A DNA stretch of 64,000 bases, from the NCBI GenBank assembly GCA_023382655.1, contig JAHDWK010000010.1, positions 62,001-126,000 on the forward strand. The letters are read 5' to 3'. The notes under the pieces were generated by a model. It searched no databases, was not told the origin of the DNA, and saw only the letters and a list, made by a program, of their open reading frames with translations. This DNA comes from Anaerolineae bacterium. Lineage in GTDB: Bacteria; Chloroflexota; Anaerolineae; Promineifilales; Promineifilaceae. Shown here piece by piece: positions 51,601-60,156 of the stretch. Position numbers and translations under genes: made by a program. How positions within the stretch are numbered: the stretch's first letter is position 1; each line of letters opens with the position of its first letter.

Positions 51601-54505
51601 GGCCGTACTCACAACCGACAGTCAGGGTCACACCTCCACTCAATTCACAATTGCCGAGCCTGGTCATTATCAGTTGCGGTTAAAAGGGGTAGATGCCAAC
51701 GGCGAAGAGATTCAGTACACCAGCTATGTCTATGCTTTTAGCGATATTTATAGTGACTGGTACGGCCGTGATGAAGGCGATCTGCGCATTGACACCGACA
51801 AAACCAGTTATGCGCCGGGGGAAACGGCCCAACTGATTATTGAAAGCGCTGTCAGTGGGCCAGCCTTGTTAACATGGGAACGTGCGGGGACTCATCGGGA
51901 ACAGTTAATCAATTTGACGGCACCCTTAACCTTAGTAGATGTACCTATTGAGGCTTCAGATGTACCGAATATCTATGTGGCGGTTAATGTGTGGCAGCCA
52001 TTGGATACCACCCTTCAGTCGGAAACCTATAATAGTTTGCCAGACGGCCGTCTCATCACCAGTTACCACAACATCAGCGTCCCGGCGACGACCAAACGTC
52101 TGAATGTGACCATTACACCAGATAAGGCGCAGTATGCCCCGCGTGAGGAGGCCACATTTACCGTGCGCGTCACCAATTATCAGGGTGAACCCGTCTCCGC
52201 TGAACTATCGCTGGCGCTGGTGGATGAAGCGATCTTCGCCCTTAGCCCAGAACTGTCTGGCCCAATGTATGACGCTTTCTATTATGAACGTGGCCGATTG
52301 GTGAATACCTACAATTCGTTGCAGCCCAGCCGTTATCTGGGCGGTGGCGGCATGGGCGGTGGCGGTGGTGACGGTGCTATGTTCCCCGGCGGGCCACGCG
52401 CCGACTTCCCAGACACGGCCGCCTGGTTCCCCACGCTTTACACGGACTTTAATGGTGAAGTGCAGGTCACCATTACCCTGCCAGATAATCTGACAACCTG
52501 GCGCATGACGGCCAAAGCGACTACGGCCGATACACAAGTAGGCGAAACAACCGCCAATATCACTACCTGGCAGCCGATCATTGCCCGGCCGTTGCTGCCA
52601 CGTGTATTGACGGCCGGCGACACGGCCGTCCTCTCCACCATTATTCACAATTACAGCCAGGACACCCAAACGGTCAACGTACAATTGTCAATTGACACTT
52701 TACAATTGACCATTGATCAGCCGCCCACCCAAACCATCACCCTGGCTCCTGGTGGGGTGCAGATTGTAGGTTGGCCGGTAACGGCCGTAGAAGCGGGTGA
52801 GGTCGAGATATTGGTTACGGCCGTGCCCCAATCAGGCATCCTGGGCGACGCCATTCAACTGCCGTTAACCATTCAACCACTGGCCGTGCCCGATGTACAA
52901 ACGCAGATCGGCCAATTTAATACCCGGTTAGAAACAACCGTAAACATTCCCACCGACGCCCTGCCCATGAGCATGGTAGAAATTCAACTAAGCCGCTCCA
53001 TTGCCGGCACGTTGCTGGAAGGGCTGGAATACCTCACCGGCTACCCGTATGGCTGCGTGGAACAAACCATGAGCCGGGCGCTGCCCAATGCAGTGGTCGG
53101 CCGGGCACTGCGCCAGTTAGGCGTTACAAATCCCACGTTAGAGGCAGAACTACCCGCCTACATCAATGCCAGTGTGCAGCGGCTCTATGGCTACCAGCAC
53201 AACGATGGGGGCTGGGGCTGGTGGTATGATGACGCCACGCACGACTACCAGACCGCCTGGGTCATCTTTGGATTGGCACAGGTGGCCGAAGCTGGTTATG
53301 AAGTAGACCCCACAGTCATTGAACGGGGCGCGGCCTGGCTGAATGAGAACCTGAGCAGCATGGATGCCCGCACCCGCGCCTTTGCCCTGTATGCCTTAGC
53401 TGAAGCCGGGTTGCCAAATAATGAAGCCACGTTGGCCTTAGCTGATAATGTGAACCTCTTACAGGATGATGTGTTCAGTTTAGCCGGTCTGGCGTTGGCG
53501 TTAGACGCCATTGGTCAGCGCACGGCCGCACGAGAGATCGTGGACAGTCTGGCGGAGACGGCAATTACCACTAACAACCTGGTACATTGGGAAGGCAGCG
53601 ATCAGGATGGCTACTATCGTCAAAAGACAATGGCTTCCGATATACGCAGCACCGCCTTGGCTCTGAGCGCATTCACCCAAATTCGACCCGGTCACGCTTT
53701 AGAGGGAGGCATGGTGCGTTGGTTGATGGGGCAGCGCACCAGTCAGGGTTGGGGCAGCACCAATGAAACATCATTTGCCATTCTGGGGCTGACCGATCAT
53801 TTGCTGGCAGCGGCCTTTAATGAAGCCGCCGCCAATACAAATTACACCGTATCTATCAATGGCGCAGTCATCGCTTCCGGGGCATTGGGGCCAGGCGCAC
53901 CCGCCCAAACGTTACAAATCCCCCGTGAGCAGTTACGTGATGGGGAAAATGTAATTGTGATGACGCAAGATGGCGGTCAGACCGGGGGACGGCCGTTGTA
54001 CTTCACCATCAACAGCCGCGTCTATGTAGCCCAGGCCGAAATTGAAGCCGCCGGTGTGGTCACAGTTAACCGGGTTTACCTTGATCCCGTCACCAACAAA
54101 CCATTAGAGAGTGTAACCGCGGGGCAATTGGTAAAAGTACAACTTACCGTGAATTTACCTGAAAATGGCAGCTATCTCATTATTGAAGACAAACTGCCCG
54201 GTGGCCTGGAAGCCTTAAACGAAGGGCTAAACACCACCAGCCATATTGCCGATGAGTTTGAACAATACCAGATACAGGATTGGAATTGGGAAACGTTAGG
54301 CTATAACTACAAAGAAATCTTCGGCGACCGGGTAAGCTTCTTTGTCACAGAGATGAATGCCGGGCGGCGTACCTTTACCTACTACGGCCGTGCCACCATG
54401 CCCGGCACATTCACCGCCATGCCCACCGAAGTTTACGGCATGTACAACCCCACTTTATGGGGTCGCTCCGCCAGCACGAAATTGGTCATCAGTGCAAGAG
54501 AGTAA
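48686..54505 (+). CDS. Bacterial alpha-2-macroglobulin-type lipoprotein
   Basis: Bacterial alpha-2-macroglobulins trap foreign proteases in the periplasm or at the cell surface. The 1939-residue protein has a lipobox (LALAAC), then four Big_5-type Ig-like domains marked by repeated F-N-x-x-M-D (residues about 60-440), then macroglobulin domains (TDRPIYKPGHEVQFKAIVRL). A Gly-rich loop LGGGGMGGGGGDGAMFPGG near 1215 is the likely bait or linker zone. The thioester motif PYGCVEQTMSRALP near residue 1456 starts the alpha-helical TED domain. The partner PBP1C gene usual in proteobacteria is not nearby. AGGAGGGAAT precedes the ATG. Confidence 0.93.
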   Translation: MKTVVQLAQLLFIALCILALAACDAHRQPQTVVQVVEVTATPSSTATSTALSASVPTALPDHLAVTLPGNLDNFPPGDPFVLHFNQPMDTTLTQPLTFSPALRGTAVWSDDATTLTFTPDEGFSSNRRYTVALSTDIRSASGQTFTTWERWQMQTLTAPFVAGRTPARPTTTDRLPIITLRFNQPMDTDSVVAALHMQPPLTYDLTVISQTATMTLTQPLDFGVRYQFTLDKTAVNQDHISLTRPYIWNLALPDPLLTVRGPSASDPAAPITIHFNYAMDAASVSQALEIKPDVQGKLAWNANHTALTLTPDGRLHADTTYTVNFTAPLLLQDGSELPPLAAAALTTPPPILSFAPTGSDQSPATIVRIRFDRLMDEAATEAAFTIEPAIDGSFEWQETTLTFHPTDGFFTEYTDYTVTLAETARSADGEEILDVSQSWHFDTGRFQEVANFGYGPNAQVLDVNGRRAIQYQIITDGDKTIGFELYRLDLVQFLDRYASNFKVWQPWSDEAKPHISLEDAEMVLNWQEQSGDSPAEWANIQEVIIPADVSPGLYILNLTVGRVNDQLILVLTENTLAVKEADGQIVAWVTDINGDPAAGIDVGVYARSGDLLSSGAADENGVYRTQLLPFVEGGPAAVEPLIVVAGQGEDVTVSGLSGEWQNGYGSRRSWWDTPLMAKQTAVFITTDRPIYKPGHEVQFKAIVRLDEDAALSVPPAETPITVRIRDGRNNVVQTYELATNDFGTVNGTFQLAEGAMLGDYYVEVAIADTTHRQHFKVEDYRKPDYEVTIGTNADTYLLGDTIEVTVDTAYYFGEPVPNASVVIRRFNQGYEWGSSGWYEDYDSANRPITERTDANGRFTTTIFIPHDTYLNDNYNYYWERGSSVNQGIWGIEATVDDGSHQSVSGFAVVTLYDALEMIRADFGGYVQTPGQPFIISADVQTVFGEPVVNRVLTVELARWQRSSRDYDDVRQTAVLTTDSQGHTSTQFTIAEPGHYQLRLKGVDANGEEIQYTSYVYAFSDIYSDWYGRDEGDLRIDTDKTSYAPGETAQLIIESAVSGPALLTWERAGTHREQLINLTAPLTLVDVPIEASDVPNIYVAVNVWQPLDTTLQSETYNSLPDGRLITSYHNISVPATTKRLNVTITPDKAQYAPREEATFTVRVTNYQGEPVSAELSLALVDEAIFALSPELSGPMYDAFYYERGRLVNTYNSLQPSRYLGGGGMGGGGGDGAMFPGGPRADFPDTAAWFPTLYTDFNGEVQVTITLPDNLTTWRMTAKATTADTQVGETTANITTWQPIIARPLLPRVLTAGDTAVLSTIIHNYSQDTQTVNVQLSIDTLQLTIDQPPTQTITLAPGGVQIVGWPVTAVEAGEVEILVTAVPQSGILGDAIQLPLTIQPLAVPDVQTQIGQFNTRLETTVNIPTDALPMSMVEIQLSRSIAGTLLEGLEYLTGYPYGCVEQTMSRALPNAVVGRALRQLGVTNPTLEAELPAYINASVQRLYGYQHNDGGWGWWYDDATHDYQTAWVIFGLAQVAEAGYEVDPTVIERGAAWLNENLSSMDARTRAFALYALAEAGLPNNEATLALADNVNLLQDDVFSLAGLALALDAIGQRTAAREIVDSLAETAITTNNLVHWEGSDQDGYYRQKTMASDIRSTALALSAFTQIRPGHALEGGMVRWLMGQRTSQGWGSTNETSFAILGLTDHLLAAAFNEAAANTNYTVSINGAVIASGALGPGAPAQTLQIPREQLRDGENVIVMTQDGGQTGGRPLYFTINSRVYVAQAEIEAAGVVTVNRVYLDPVTNKPLESVTAGQLVKVQLTVNLPENGSYLIIEDKLPGGLEALNEGLNTTSHIADEFEQYQIQDWNWETLGYNYKEIFGDRVSFFVTEMNAGRRTFTYYGRATMPGTFTAMPTEVYGMYNPTLWGRSASTKLVISARE

Positions 54506-54510
54506 AGTGG

Positions 54511-54547
54511 AAAGGTGGCAGGCATGTTCGACGCGCCTGCCACCTTT
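54511..54547 (+). terminator. Terminator after the alpha-2-macroglobulin gene
   Basis: AAAGGTGGCAGGC (54511-54523), an 11-base loop and GCCTGCCACCTTT (54535-54547) form a perfect 13-bp stem starting 5 bases after the stop codon region. The T-tract is short. Confidence 0.75.
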
Positions 54548-54719
54548 GGCCCTGAGGCGGCTAGAGTTGGGCAATTTCCGTTGCCAGTCGGGGTTGATCG
54601 GCGGTCATTGTAGTCATATATACGCTCCTCATTCTGCAAATAAACAGGTGGATTCATTGTATGATCGGTTGGGAGCGTCAACGGCCGTACCCCGGCCCTG
54701 AATCCCTGAACCTCTTCAC

Positions 54720-54749
54720 TTGACCGACACGGCCGTAGCCCCCTACACT
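54720..54749 (+). promoter_or_regulatory. Promoter-like sequence before the truncated acetyltransferase copy
   Basis: TTGACC (54720-54725), an 18-base spacer containing ACGGCCGT and TACACT (54744-54749). It is strikingly similar to the promoter at 57716-57744 (both read TTGACC, G, A or G, CACGGCCGTA and then a C-run), though no intact gene follows directly. Confidence 0.45.
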
Positions 54750-54790
54750 ATGCCCACTTAACAAACATCCGATTGGGAGATGGATAAACA

Positions 54791-54853
54791 ATGGAATTGA
54801 CAACGGAACGATTGATCTTGGGCGAGTTTGAGCAGAGTGAAATGGTTATTTAG
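54791..54853 (+). pseudogene. Truncated N-terminus of a GNAT acetyltransferase
   Basis: ATG 54791 opens MELTTERLILGEFEQSEMVI and stops after 20 codons. It is a diverged copy of the start of the intact acetyltransferase at 57133 (MEFITERLALREFEESDW). The homology ends at the point where AT-rich sequence leading into the permease gene begins. It looks like a paralogue cut by insertion or deletion. Confidence 0.7.
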
Positions 54854-54868
54854 CAAGAATTTTCATTG

Positions 54869-57100
54869 ATGAACCAGCGAAAATTAAAACGGCAATTAAA
54901 CCTGGCGCAGGTAGTTATGCTGGGCACCGCTGGCGCCATTGGCGCCGAGCTTTTTGTTTTAACCGGGCACGCAGCAGGTATGTCCGGTCCTGCTTTTATA
55001 TTGGCCATCCTCATCGGCGGTTTACTGAGCTATTCGATTGCCCTGAATTACAGTGAGCTGGCATCTTCATTCCCCGTGACTGGTGGGGCATTAACCTACG
55101 TGCGTGAAGCCTGGGGCAGAAACTTGCTATCCTATCTCGTAGGTTCGCTGGATTGCCTGTCTAGCACTTTTTACGCAGGGCTATCTGCGGTAGGATTCGC
55201 GTATTCTTTGCAAATCTTTATTCCATTCTTGCCGATTGTTCCCACTGCGATTGGTATCATCTTGATATTCGTTGTATTGAATATTCTGGGGGTCGCCAAT
55301 ATCGGTAATGTGCAGATTTTGTTAGGTGGAATTCTACTGCTCGTCTTATTTGCTTACATTATCCTCGGGTTCATCCTCCCCGGCGGTTTTGAGTGGAATA
55401 CATTTCTGTTAAATGAACAGTTTTTTATTTACCAGGATGCCTGGTCGAATTTTTACTGGCTGTTTTCCACCGTTGCTCTGGTGTACGTAGCTTTTATTGG
55501 ATTCGAGGTGATCGCCGATGACGCCGAGGAAGTTAAGAACCCGGATCGAAACATTCCATTGGGAATCCTGATCAGTTTGTCATTGTGCCTGGTCTTATAC
55601 CCCCTGATTGCGCTGGTAACCCTCGGAACTATTCCCTGGAATGAGCTGGCTGGTTCAGATGTGGCTCTGACGGATGCCATCGCTCGATTTTTACCCGGGA
55701 TAGGCCCACTAATTCTTGGATCAGCGGGCATTATCGCTACACTCACCACGCTGAACTCTTCAATGTTGAGTGCTACCCGTGAGGCGTTCACCTTGAGTCG
55801 CGACGGCATGTGGCCTCGCTCCCTTTCCCGGCTTGGACGCTTCAGAACGCCATATATCGCAACGCTTGTCATTGGTGGAATTATTTGCCTGGTTGCTGCG
55901 ATTGGGCTGGTCGAATTTTTAAGTTACATCTCCGCTTCCGGTTATCTTTTCGTGCTGTTCTGGTCAAATCTGGCATTGATCCGCCTGAGAAAGCGTTACC
56001 CCGATTTACGACGGCCGTTTAAGACACCCTTTTTCCCAATCACTGCCTATATGGCCATGAGTACTTGCTTATTAATACTTGCCTTCACAGAGCGTCGCGC
56101 GCTGGCGTTTGGGGTAGGGTTGATTACTGTACTCAGCATTGCATATTACCTTGCTCCCATTGCTAATCGGGTCTATACAAAGCATATCAGAACAGTAGAG
56201 AACCTGAAGAATCGAATCCTGGTTCCGGTATCGAATCCTAAAACTGGCGTCAGACTGGTTCACCTGGCCGCAATCCTTGCCCAGGCTATTGAAGACACCA
56301 GTATTTGTGTTTTCCATGTAGCCCCCGCCAACGATAAGCATCCTACATTCTCTAATACATCAGTCAGGCGACATATTCCTTCATCCCAAACTTTAACCCT
56401 TCCAGACCAAATCGTACAGGAACTCCAGCGTAGAAATGTGCCCCTTTATACGAAAATTCGTCAGGGTACTAATATTTCTAAAGGGATTCTGGATGAAATT
56501 AAATTACATCAAAACGTGAAATTAATTCTGGCTGGCTGGCCAGGGCCATTCAATCCTCACACGACCATGGAGAACCCAATCCAAATTTTGTTGGAAAAAG
56601 CACCAACCAATATCGCGGTCTTGTTATCGCCCAACCTCGGGCAAATTCACAATATCCTCGTTCCAATTGGTGGCGGGCCTCATTCCCGTCTGGCTCTTCA
56701 TGTGGCGTATGAGATCGCCGAACAGGAAAACGCGAAGGTTACCGCGTTCCGTACTTTTTCTAAAACCACCGATACAGAAGAGATTGAAGACACAATGCTT
56801 AACCTGCGCCAGATTATTGTCGAGGAGTTGGGACTGATTCCTGCGCGAATATCAACTCGCATCGAGCGGTCTGATTCGGTCATTTCCGGCATTTTGGGTG
56901 AGACAAAGCACCGGGCGTATGATTTGCTCGTATTGGGTGCTTCGGAAGAATATGGTACTGGAACCCGACTTTTTGGTTCTGTGGATGATTGGATTGTTGA
57001 ACACATCGAAAATTGTTCAGTTTTATTAGTTAGACAGCATGAATCAGCCACGATTCATTGGATCAGACGATATCTTAAAATGATCGAGAAAGAATATTAG
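54869..57100 (+). CDS. APC-family amino-acid permease with C-terminal UspA-like domains
   Basis: Residues 1-430 form an APC transporter of about 12 helices, with the start MNQRKLKRQLNLAQVVMLGT and the conserved GTAGAIGAELFVLTGHAAG and NYSELASSFPVTGGALTYV segments. Residues about 445-740 hold two UspA-like nucleotide-binding units (IRTVENLKNRILVPVSNPKT; NILVPIGGGPHSRLALHVAY, then LLVLGASEEYGTGTRLFG). The substrate is unknown; UspA fusions often sense ATP or stress. The gene is visibly more AT-rich than its neighbours and has a single ACGGCCGT in 2.2 kb. It sits between a truncated and an intact GNAT gene, which suggests acquisition by transfer. No clear ribosome binding site precedes ATG 54869. 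Confidence 0.88.
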   Translation: MNQRKLKRQLNLAQVVMLGTAGAIGAELFVLTGHAAGMSGPAFILAILIGGLLSYSIALNYSELASSFPVTGGALTYVREAWGRNLLSYLVGSLDCLSSTFYAGLSAVGFAYSLQIFIPFLPIVPTAIGIILIFVVLNILGVANIGNVQILLGGILLLVLFAYIILGFILPGGFEWNTFLLNEQFFIYQDAWSNFYWLFSTVALVYVAFIGFEVIADDAEEVKNPDRNIPLGILISLSLCLVLYPLIALVTLGTIPWNELAGSDVALTDAIARFLPGIGPLILGSAGIIATLTTLNSSMLSATREAFTLSRDGMWPRSLSRLGRFRTPYIATLVIGGIICLVAAIGLVEFLSYISASGYLFVLFWSNLALIRLRKRYPDLRRPFKTPFFPITAYMAMSTCLLILAFTERRALAFGVGLITVLSIAYYLAPIANRVYTKHIRTVENLKNRILVPVSNPKTGVRLVHLAAILAQAIEDTSICVFHVAPANDKHPTFSNTSVRRHIPSSQTLTLPDQIVQELQRRNVPLYTKIRQGTNISKGILDEIKLHQNVKLILAGWPGPFNPHTTMENPIQILLEKAPTNIAVLLSPNLGQIHNILVPIGGGPHSRLALHVAYEIAEQENAKVTAFRTFSKTTDTEEIEDTMLNLRQIIVEELGLIPARISTRIERSDSVISGILGETKHRAYDLLVLGASEEYGTGTRLFGSVDDWIVEHIENCSVLLVRQHESATIHWIRRYLKMIEKEY

Positions 57101-57132
57101 CCCAACAGAACCATCCTAGCGGAGCATGAACT

Positions 57133-57687
57133 ATGGAATTTATAACGGAACGGTTAGCCTTGCGGGAGTTTGAGGAGAGTGATTGGACGGCCGTACTTGC
57201 CTACCAGAGCGACCCCCTCTATCTACGTTATTATGAATGGACGGACAGAACCCCCGAAGCCGTCCAGGAATTTGTGCAGATGTTTCTCGATCATCAGCAG
57301 GAACGGCCCCGAACCAAATTTCAACTGGCGGTGACGCGGAAAGCCACTGGACAGTTGATCGGCAATTGCGGTGTCCGGCTCAAATACGCCGGCGCGCACG
57401 AAGGCGATATTGGCTACGAGTTGGCCCCGGAGCAGTGGGGGCATGGTTACGCCACCGAAGCCGCCCGCGCCATTGTGGATTTTGGCTTTACGCAGCTTAA
57501 ATTGCACCGCATCTCTTCCTGGTGCGTGGCCGACAACACGGGGTCAGCCCATGTCCTGCAAAAGCTGGGGATGCAGCCTGAAGGACGTCTGCGTGAAAAT
57601 GAACAGTACAAAGGCCGCTATTGGGACACCCTCCTCTTCGCCATCCTGGACTACGAATGGCAAGCCCGCCAACAGGCAATGCGCTGA
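57133..57687 (+). CDS. GNAT-family N-acetyltransferase (RimJ/RimL type)
   Basis: The 184-residue protein starts MEFITERLALREFEESDWTA and has the acetyl-CoA loop segment IGYELAPEQWGHGYATEAAR, then ISSWCVADNTGSAHVLQKLG and MQPEGRLRENEQYKGRYWD. This is the RimJ/RimL-like group that acetylates N-terminal amines of proteins, antibiotics or amino acids; the substrate is unknown. A truncated paralogue lies at 54791. The next gene, a zinc-ribbon membrane protein, has its own promoter just after this stop codon. Confidence 0.9.
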   Translation: MEFITERLALREFEESDWTAVLAYQSDPLYLRYYEWTDRTPEAVQEFVQMFLDHQQERPRTKFQLAVTRKATGQLIGNCGVRLKYAGAHEGDIGYELAPEQWGHGYATEAARAIVDFGFTQLKLHRISSWCVADNTGSAHVLQKLGMQPEGRLRENEQYKGRYWDTLLFAILDYEWQARQQAMR

Positions 57688-57715
57688 GAGTATGCAATAA
57701 CTGCGTTCTCCAAAC

Positions 57716-57744
57716 TTGACCGGCACGGCCGTACCCCCTAAAAT
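57716..57744 (+). promoter_or_regulatory. Leaderless promoter with ACGGCCGT in the spacer
   Basis: TTGACC (57716-57721), a 17-base spacer carrying ACGGCCGT and TAAAAT (57739-57744). ATG 57752 lies 7 bases after the -10 box with no ribosome binding site. Confidence 0.65.
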
Positions 57745-57751
57745 GCTTCAT

Positions 57752-58171
57752 ATGAATGCCGAAAAAACAGTGGCCATCACCCGCACCTGCCGCACCTGCC
57801 AGGGGCAAAAGGTTGTGGTCGGCCCGGCCGTTTGCCAACTTTGTGATCAGGAAATCCCGGCCGATGATCCCTGGTGGGAAAGCGGCGATCCCTTGTTGCC
57901 CTGCGGTCACGAGGCGGCTGACCATCTGGTGGAACAGGATGTCCAGTGCCCAGAATGTGAGGGTCACGGCCGCAGCCAACAATGGATCACGCCGGCAGAA
58001 TGGCAGTATATTCAGCGCCGACGCTTCATACGTGGCCTGGTTTTGCTGGCCGTCTCCCTGTTGGTCATTTTCACCTTACTCTGGGCTGTCAGCAGCCGGG
58101 AACCCGACTACATTTGTGGCAGTTGGTGGTACGGCCTTATTCCCATCTGGCTCCTCCTCTGGCGGCACTAA
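57752..58171 (+). CDS. Zinc-ribbon membrane protein
   Basis: The 139-residue protein starts MNAEKTVAITRTCRTCQGQK. Cys pairs CRTC, CQLC, CGH and CPEC in the first 75 residues form one or two DnaJ-like zinc ribbons. Two hydrophobic helices follow (about residues 95-112 and 124-136), so the ribbons face the cytoplasm. No family name was recognised. ATG 57752 was chosen on the basis of the promoter -10 box 7 bases upstream. It is convergent with a RidA-like gene 12 bp away. Confidence 0.7.
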   Translation: MNAEKTVAITRTCRTCQGQKVVVGPAVCQLCDQEIPADDPWWESGDPLLPCGHEAADHLVEQDVQCPECEGHGRSQQWITPAEWQYIQRRRFIRGLVLLAVSLLVIFTLLWAVSSREPDYICGSWWYGLIPIWLLLWRH

Positions 58172-58183
58172 CCCTCACCGACA

Positions 58184-58579
58184 TCACCCCGCCGGCTTAT
58201 AAGCCACCGCGTCAATCTCCACGGCCGCACCCAACGCCAGGTCCGCCCGCCCGACGGTAATACGCGCCGGGGGATCACTGCCCATGACGCCAATGTACGC
58301 CGCATTCATCGCCGCAAACGTACCCATATCCGCCAGGTACACATTCATCTTCACCACGTCCGCCAGCGATGCCCCGCAGGTCGCCAAAATCCACTCAATG
58401 TGGCGTAACGTCTGCTCCGTTTCCGGCCCGGTCCCGCCCGCCACCAGTTCCATCGAATCCGGCTTTGTGCCCAACGTCCCCGACACAAAGATAAAATCCC
58501 CGGCCACCACCGCATGACAAAACGCCGGCAGCTTTGCCAAGCCCGGTACATTCACTTTTGCTGCATTCATCACATTCAC
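58184..58579 (-). CDS. RidA/YjgF-family protein
   Basis: RidA-family enzymes hydrolyse reactive enamine/imine intermediates or related metabolites. The 131-residue protein shows AVVAGDFIFVSGTLGTKPDS, NVYLADMGTFAAMNAAYIGV and PPARITVGRADLALGAAVEI, with the conserved Arg in PPARITV. The start is GTG 58579 (after AGGAGATGG) or ATG 58570. The GH4 glycosidase gene lies upstream on the same strand across a repeat. Confidence 0.88.
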   Translation of the reverse strand: MNVMNAAKVNVPGLAKLPAFCHAVVAGDFIFVSGTLGTKPDSMELVAGGTGPETEQTLRHIEWILATCGASLADVVKMNVYLADMGTFAAMNAAYIGVMGSDPPARITVGRADLALGAAVEIDAVAYKPAG

Positions 58580-58585
58580 CCATCT

Positions 58586-58642
58586 CCTAAGGGAGATTAA
58601 GAGATTGAGAGATTGGGCAATCTCCTAATCTCCCAATCTCAT
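58586..58642. repeat. GAGATT/AATCTC inverted repeat
   Basis: CTAAGGGAGATTAAGAGATT and GAGAGATTGGGCAATCTCC, then TAATCTCCCAATCTC form an imperfect stem between the GH4 and RidA-like genes. It is of the same type as 4386, 6561 and 13021. Confidence 0.75.
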
Positions 58643-58644
58643 TC

Positions 58645-60027
58645 TTAAAACTGCGGCAGCACGTGGGCAAACTGGGTCAGGTAATCATCCAGGATGGCGC
58701 GGGCGCGGCCGATGTCGTTGATCATCGGGTCGAGCAGGAGGGTTTGTAATGCCAGGGTGCGGTCGCCGGTCACGGCCGTGTCCACCACCATCTCCACCAA
58801 CGCCGCCTCCCGCCGCAGCAGTTCGGTTATCGCCTCCGGCATGGCCCCCATGTGGACGCCCTGCACCCCCAGGCCGCTCACCAGCGCCGGAATCTCCACA
58901 ATTGTCTCATCCGGCAGGTTGGCAATGGCACCCCGGTTGGGGATGTTAACCGCTTCGTCGTAAAAGTTCTCATCGCCAGCGATAGCGGCAATCAACTCCA
59001 CCGCCCCTTCGCTGTGCGCCTCCCGCATCCCCTCCACCGGCATCGTTCCCTCAGCCATTTTCCGCATCATGTGGTGCAGGAACTCCCGCGCCGCCTCGTT
59101 GCCGCCCCAGTCGTAGAGCGGAACCTGGTACGTCTGCCACGGTTTGGCCAGCGGGTCATGCAGCCAGGGCAGGTACTCTACCAAATGCGTATCGCCGGGA
59201 ATGGGCAACCGGCCAAAAATGCGGAACAGTTCAAGCGAGAATGGCTCCAGCGTCGGCGGTGGATCGGCCAGCGCCGCCCGCAACGCCGGATATAAATCCT
59301 CACCCGTCTCCTTATCCCGAATATCCATCAGCCAGATAAAGTGGTTCAGCCCGGCAGACTTGATGTGGAAATGTGTACGGCCGTACCCCGCCATCTGGTG
59401 AATCGTGCCTACATTACCCGGATCAGAATGCAGGTTAATCCCCTCCGGCACCGGAATGTTGTAACGATGGCGCAGGAGCACGGCCGTCAGCCCATACCCC
59501 ACGTTAATCTGGTGGCACTTGCCCACCGTGCGAATACGGCTGTATTTGCTCACCGCGCGGGTGATGCGCGGCAGCGGATTGCTGAAATTGATCAGCCAGG
59601 CGTCCGGGCAGAGCAGTTCCATGTCCCGCACAATTTCCATAAACGGCGGAATCTGGCGGCAGGCGTGCATCAATCCGCCCGGCCCGCCGTTTTCGCCATA
59701 CGGCTGGCGCAGGCCATGTTTCAGCGGAATTTCCCAATCCATGCGCCACAACGCTTCACGCGGTGGCGCTTCAATGGAAACGATGACGAAATTCATCCTG
59801 GCCAACACGTCCCGCCGGTTGGTGCTGGCGCGGATGGTCATGTCCGCACCCCACGCCGCATTCATACGTTCAGCCACACGAACGACAGTCGCCAGTGCCT
59901 CTTCATTCAGGTCAACCAGCGCCAATTCGCTGCCGCGTAGCTTTGGCTCGCGGATAAGGGTGGCTAACGTGGTTGGCCCAAAACTGGCGCTGCCCGCGCC
60001 GATAATGGCAATTTTGGTGGGGTTCAT
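58645..60027 (-). CDS. Glycoside hydrolase family 4 protein
   Basis: GH4 enzymes use NAD and a divalent metal to cleave alpha- or beta-glycosides by an oxidation-elimination route. The 460-residue protein has the NAD-binding start MNPTKIAIIGAGSASFGPTT, the INFSNPLPRITRAVSKY segment and the metal site GKCHQINVGYG (Cys near residue 168), with HFHIKSAGLNHFIW for the second His. It resembles alpha-galactosidase/alpha-glucuronidase-like members (MelA, Agu), but the sugar cannot be told. ATG 60027 follows AGGAGAGGT. It is divergent from the nitrilase-like gene. Confidence 0.88.
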   Translation of the reverse strand: MNPTKIAIIGAGSASFGPTTLATLIREPKLRGSELALVDLNEEALATVVRVAERMNAAWGADMTIRASTNRRDVLARMNFVIVSIEAPPREALWRMDWEIPLKHGLRQPYGENGGPGGLMHACRQIPPFMEIVRDMELLCPDAWLINFSNPLPRITRAVSKYSRIRTVGKCHQINVGYGLTAVLLRHRYNIPVPEGINLHSDPGNVGTIHQMAGYGRTHFHIKSAGLNHFIWLMDIRDKETGEDLYPALRAALADPPPTLEPFSLELFRIFGRLPIPGDTHLVEYLPWLHDPLAKPWQTYQVPLYDWGGNEAAREFLHHMMRKMAEGTMPVEGMREAHSEGAVELIAAIAGDENFYDEAVNIPNRGAIANLPDETIVEIPALVSGLGVQGVHMGAMPEAITELLRREAALVEMVVDTAVTGDRTLALQTLLLDPMINDIGRARAILDDYLTQFAHVLPQF

Positions 60028-60046
60028 ATACCTCTCCTGGTTATGT

Positions 60047-60075
60047 GTAGAGACGTTGCAATGCAACGTCTCTAC
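60047..60075. repeat. Inverted repeat GTAGAGACGTTGCA
   Basis: Perfect 14-bp arms (60047-60060 and 60062-60075) around one A, in the divergent gap between GH4 and nitrilase-like genes. From memory this word is a known type of intergenic palindrome in cyanobacteria. Confidence 0.88.
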
Positions 60076-60156
60076 CACAATTTTACGGCCGTGATTATAC
60101 TCCCATGTTGCCCCTCGTACCCGGTTCAGATACAGTTGCGCCCGGAGGAAAATGCC

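Noticed and set aside
54357..54701. Small gene after the alpha-2-macroglobulin stop codon
   Set aside because: The frame starts inside the preceding gene, crosses its terminator and encodes low-similarity, Pro/Cys-rich sequence.
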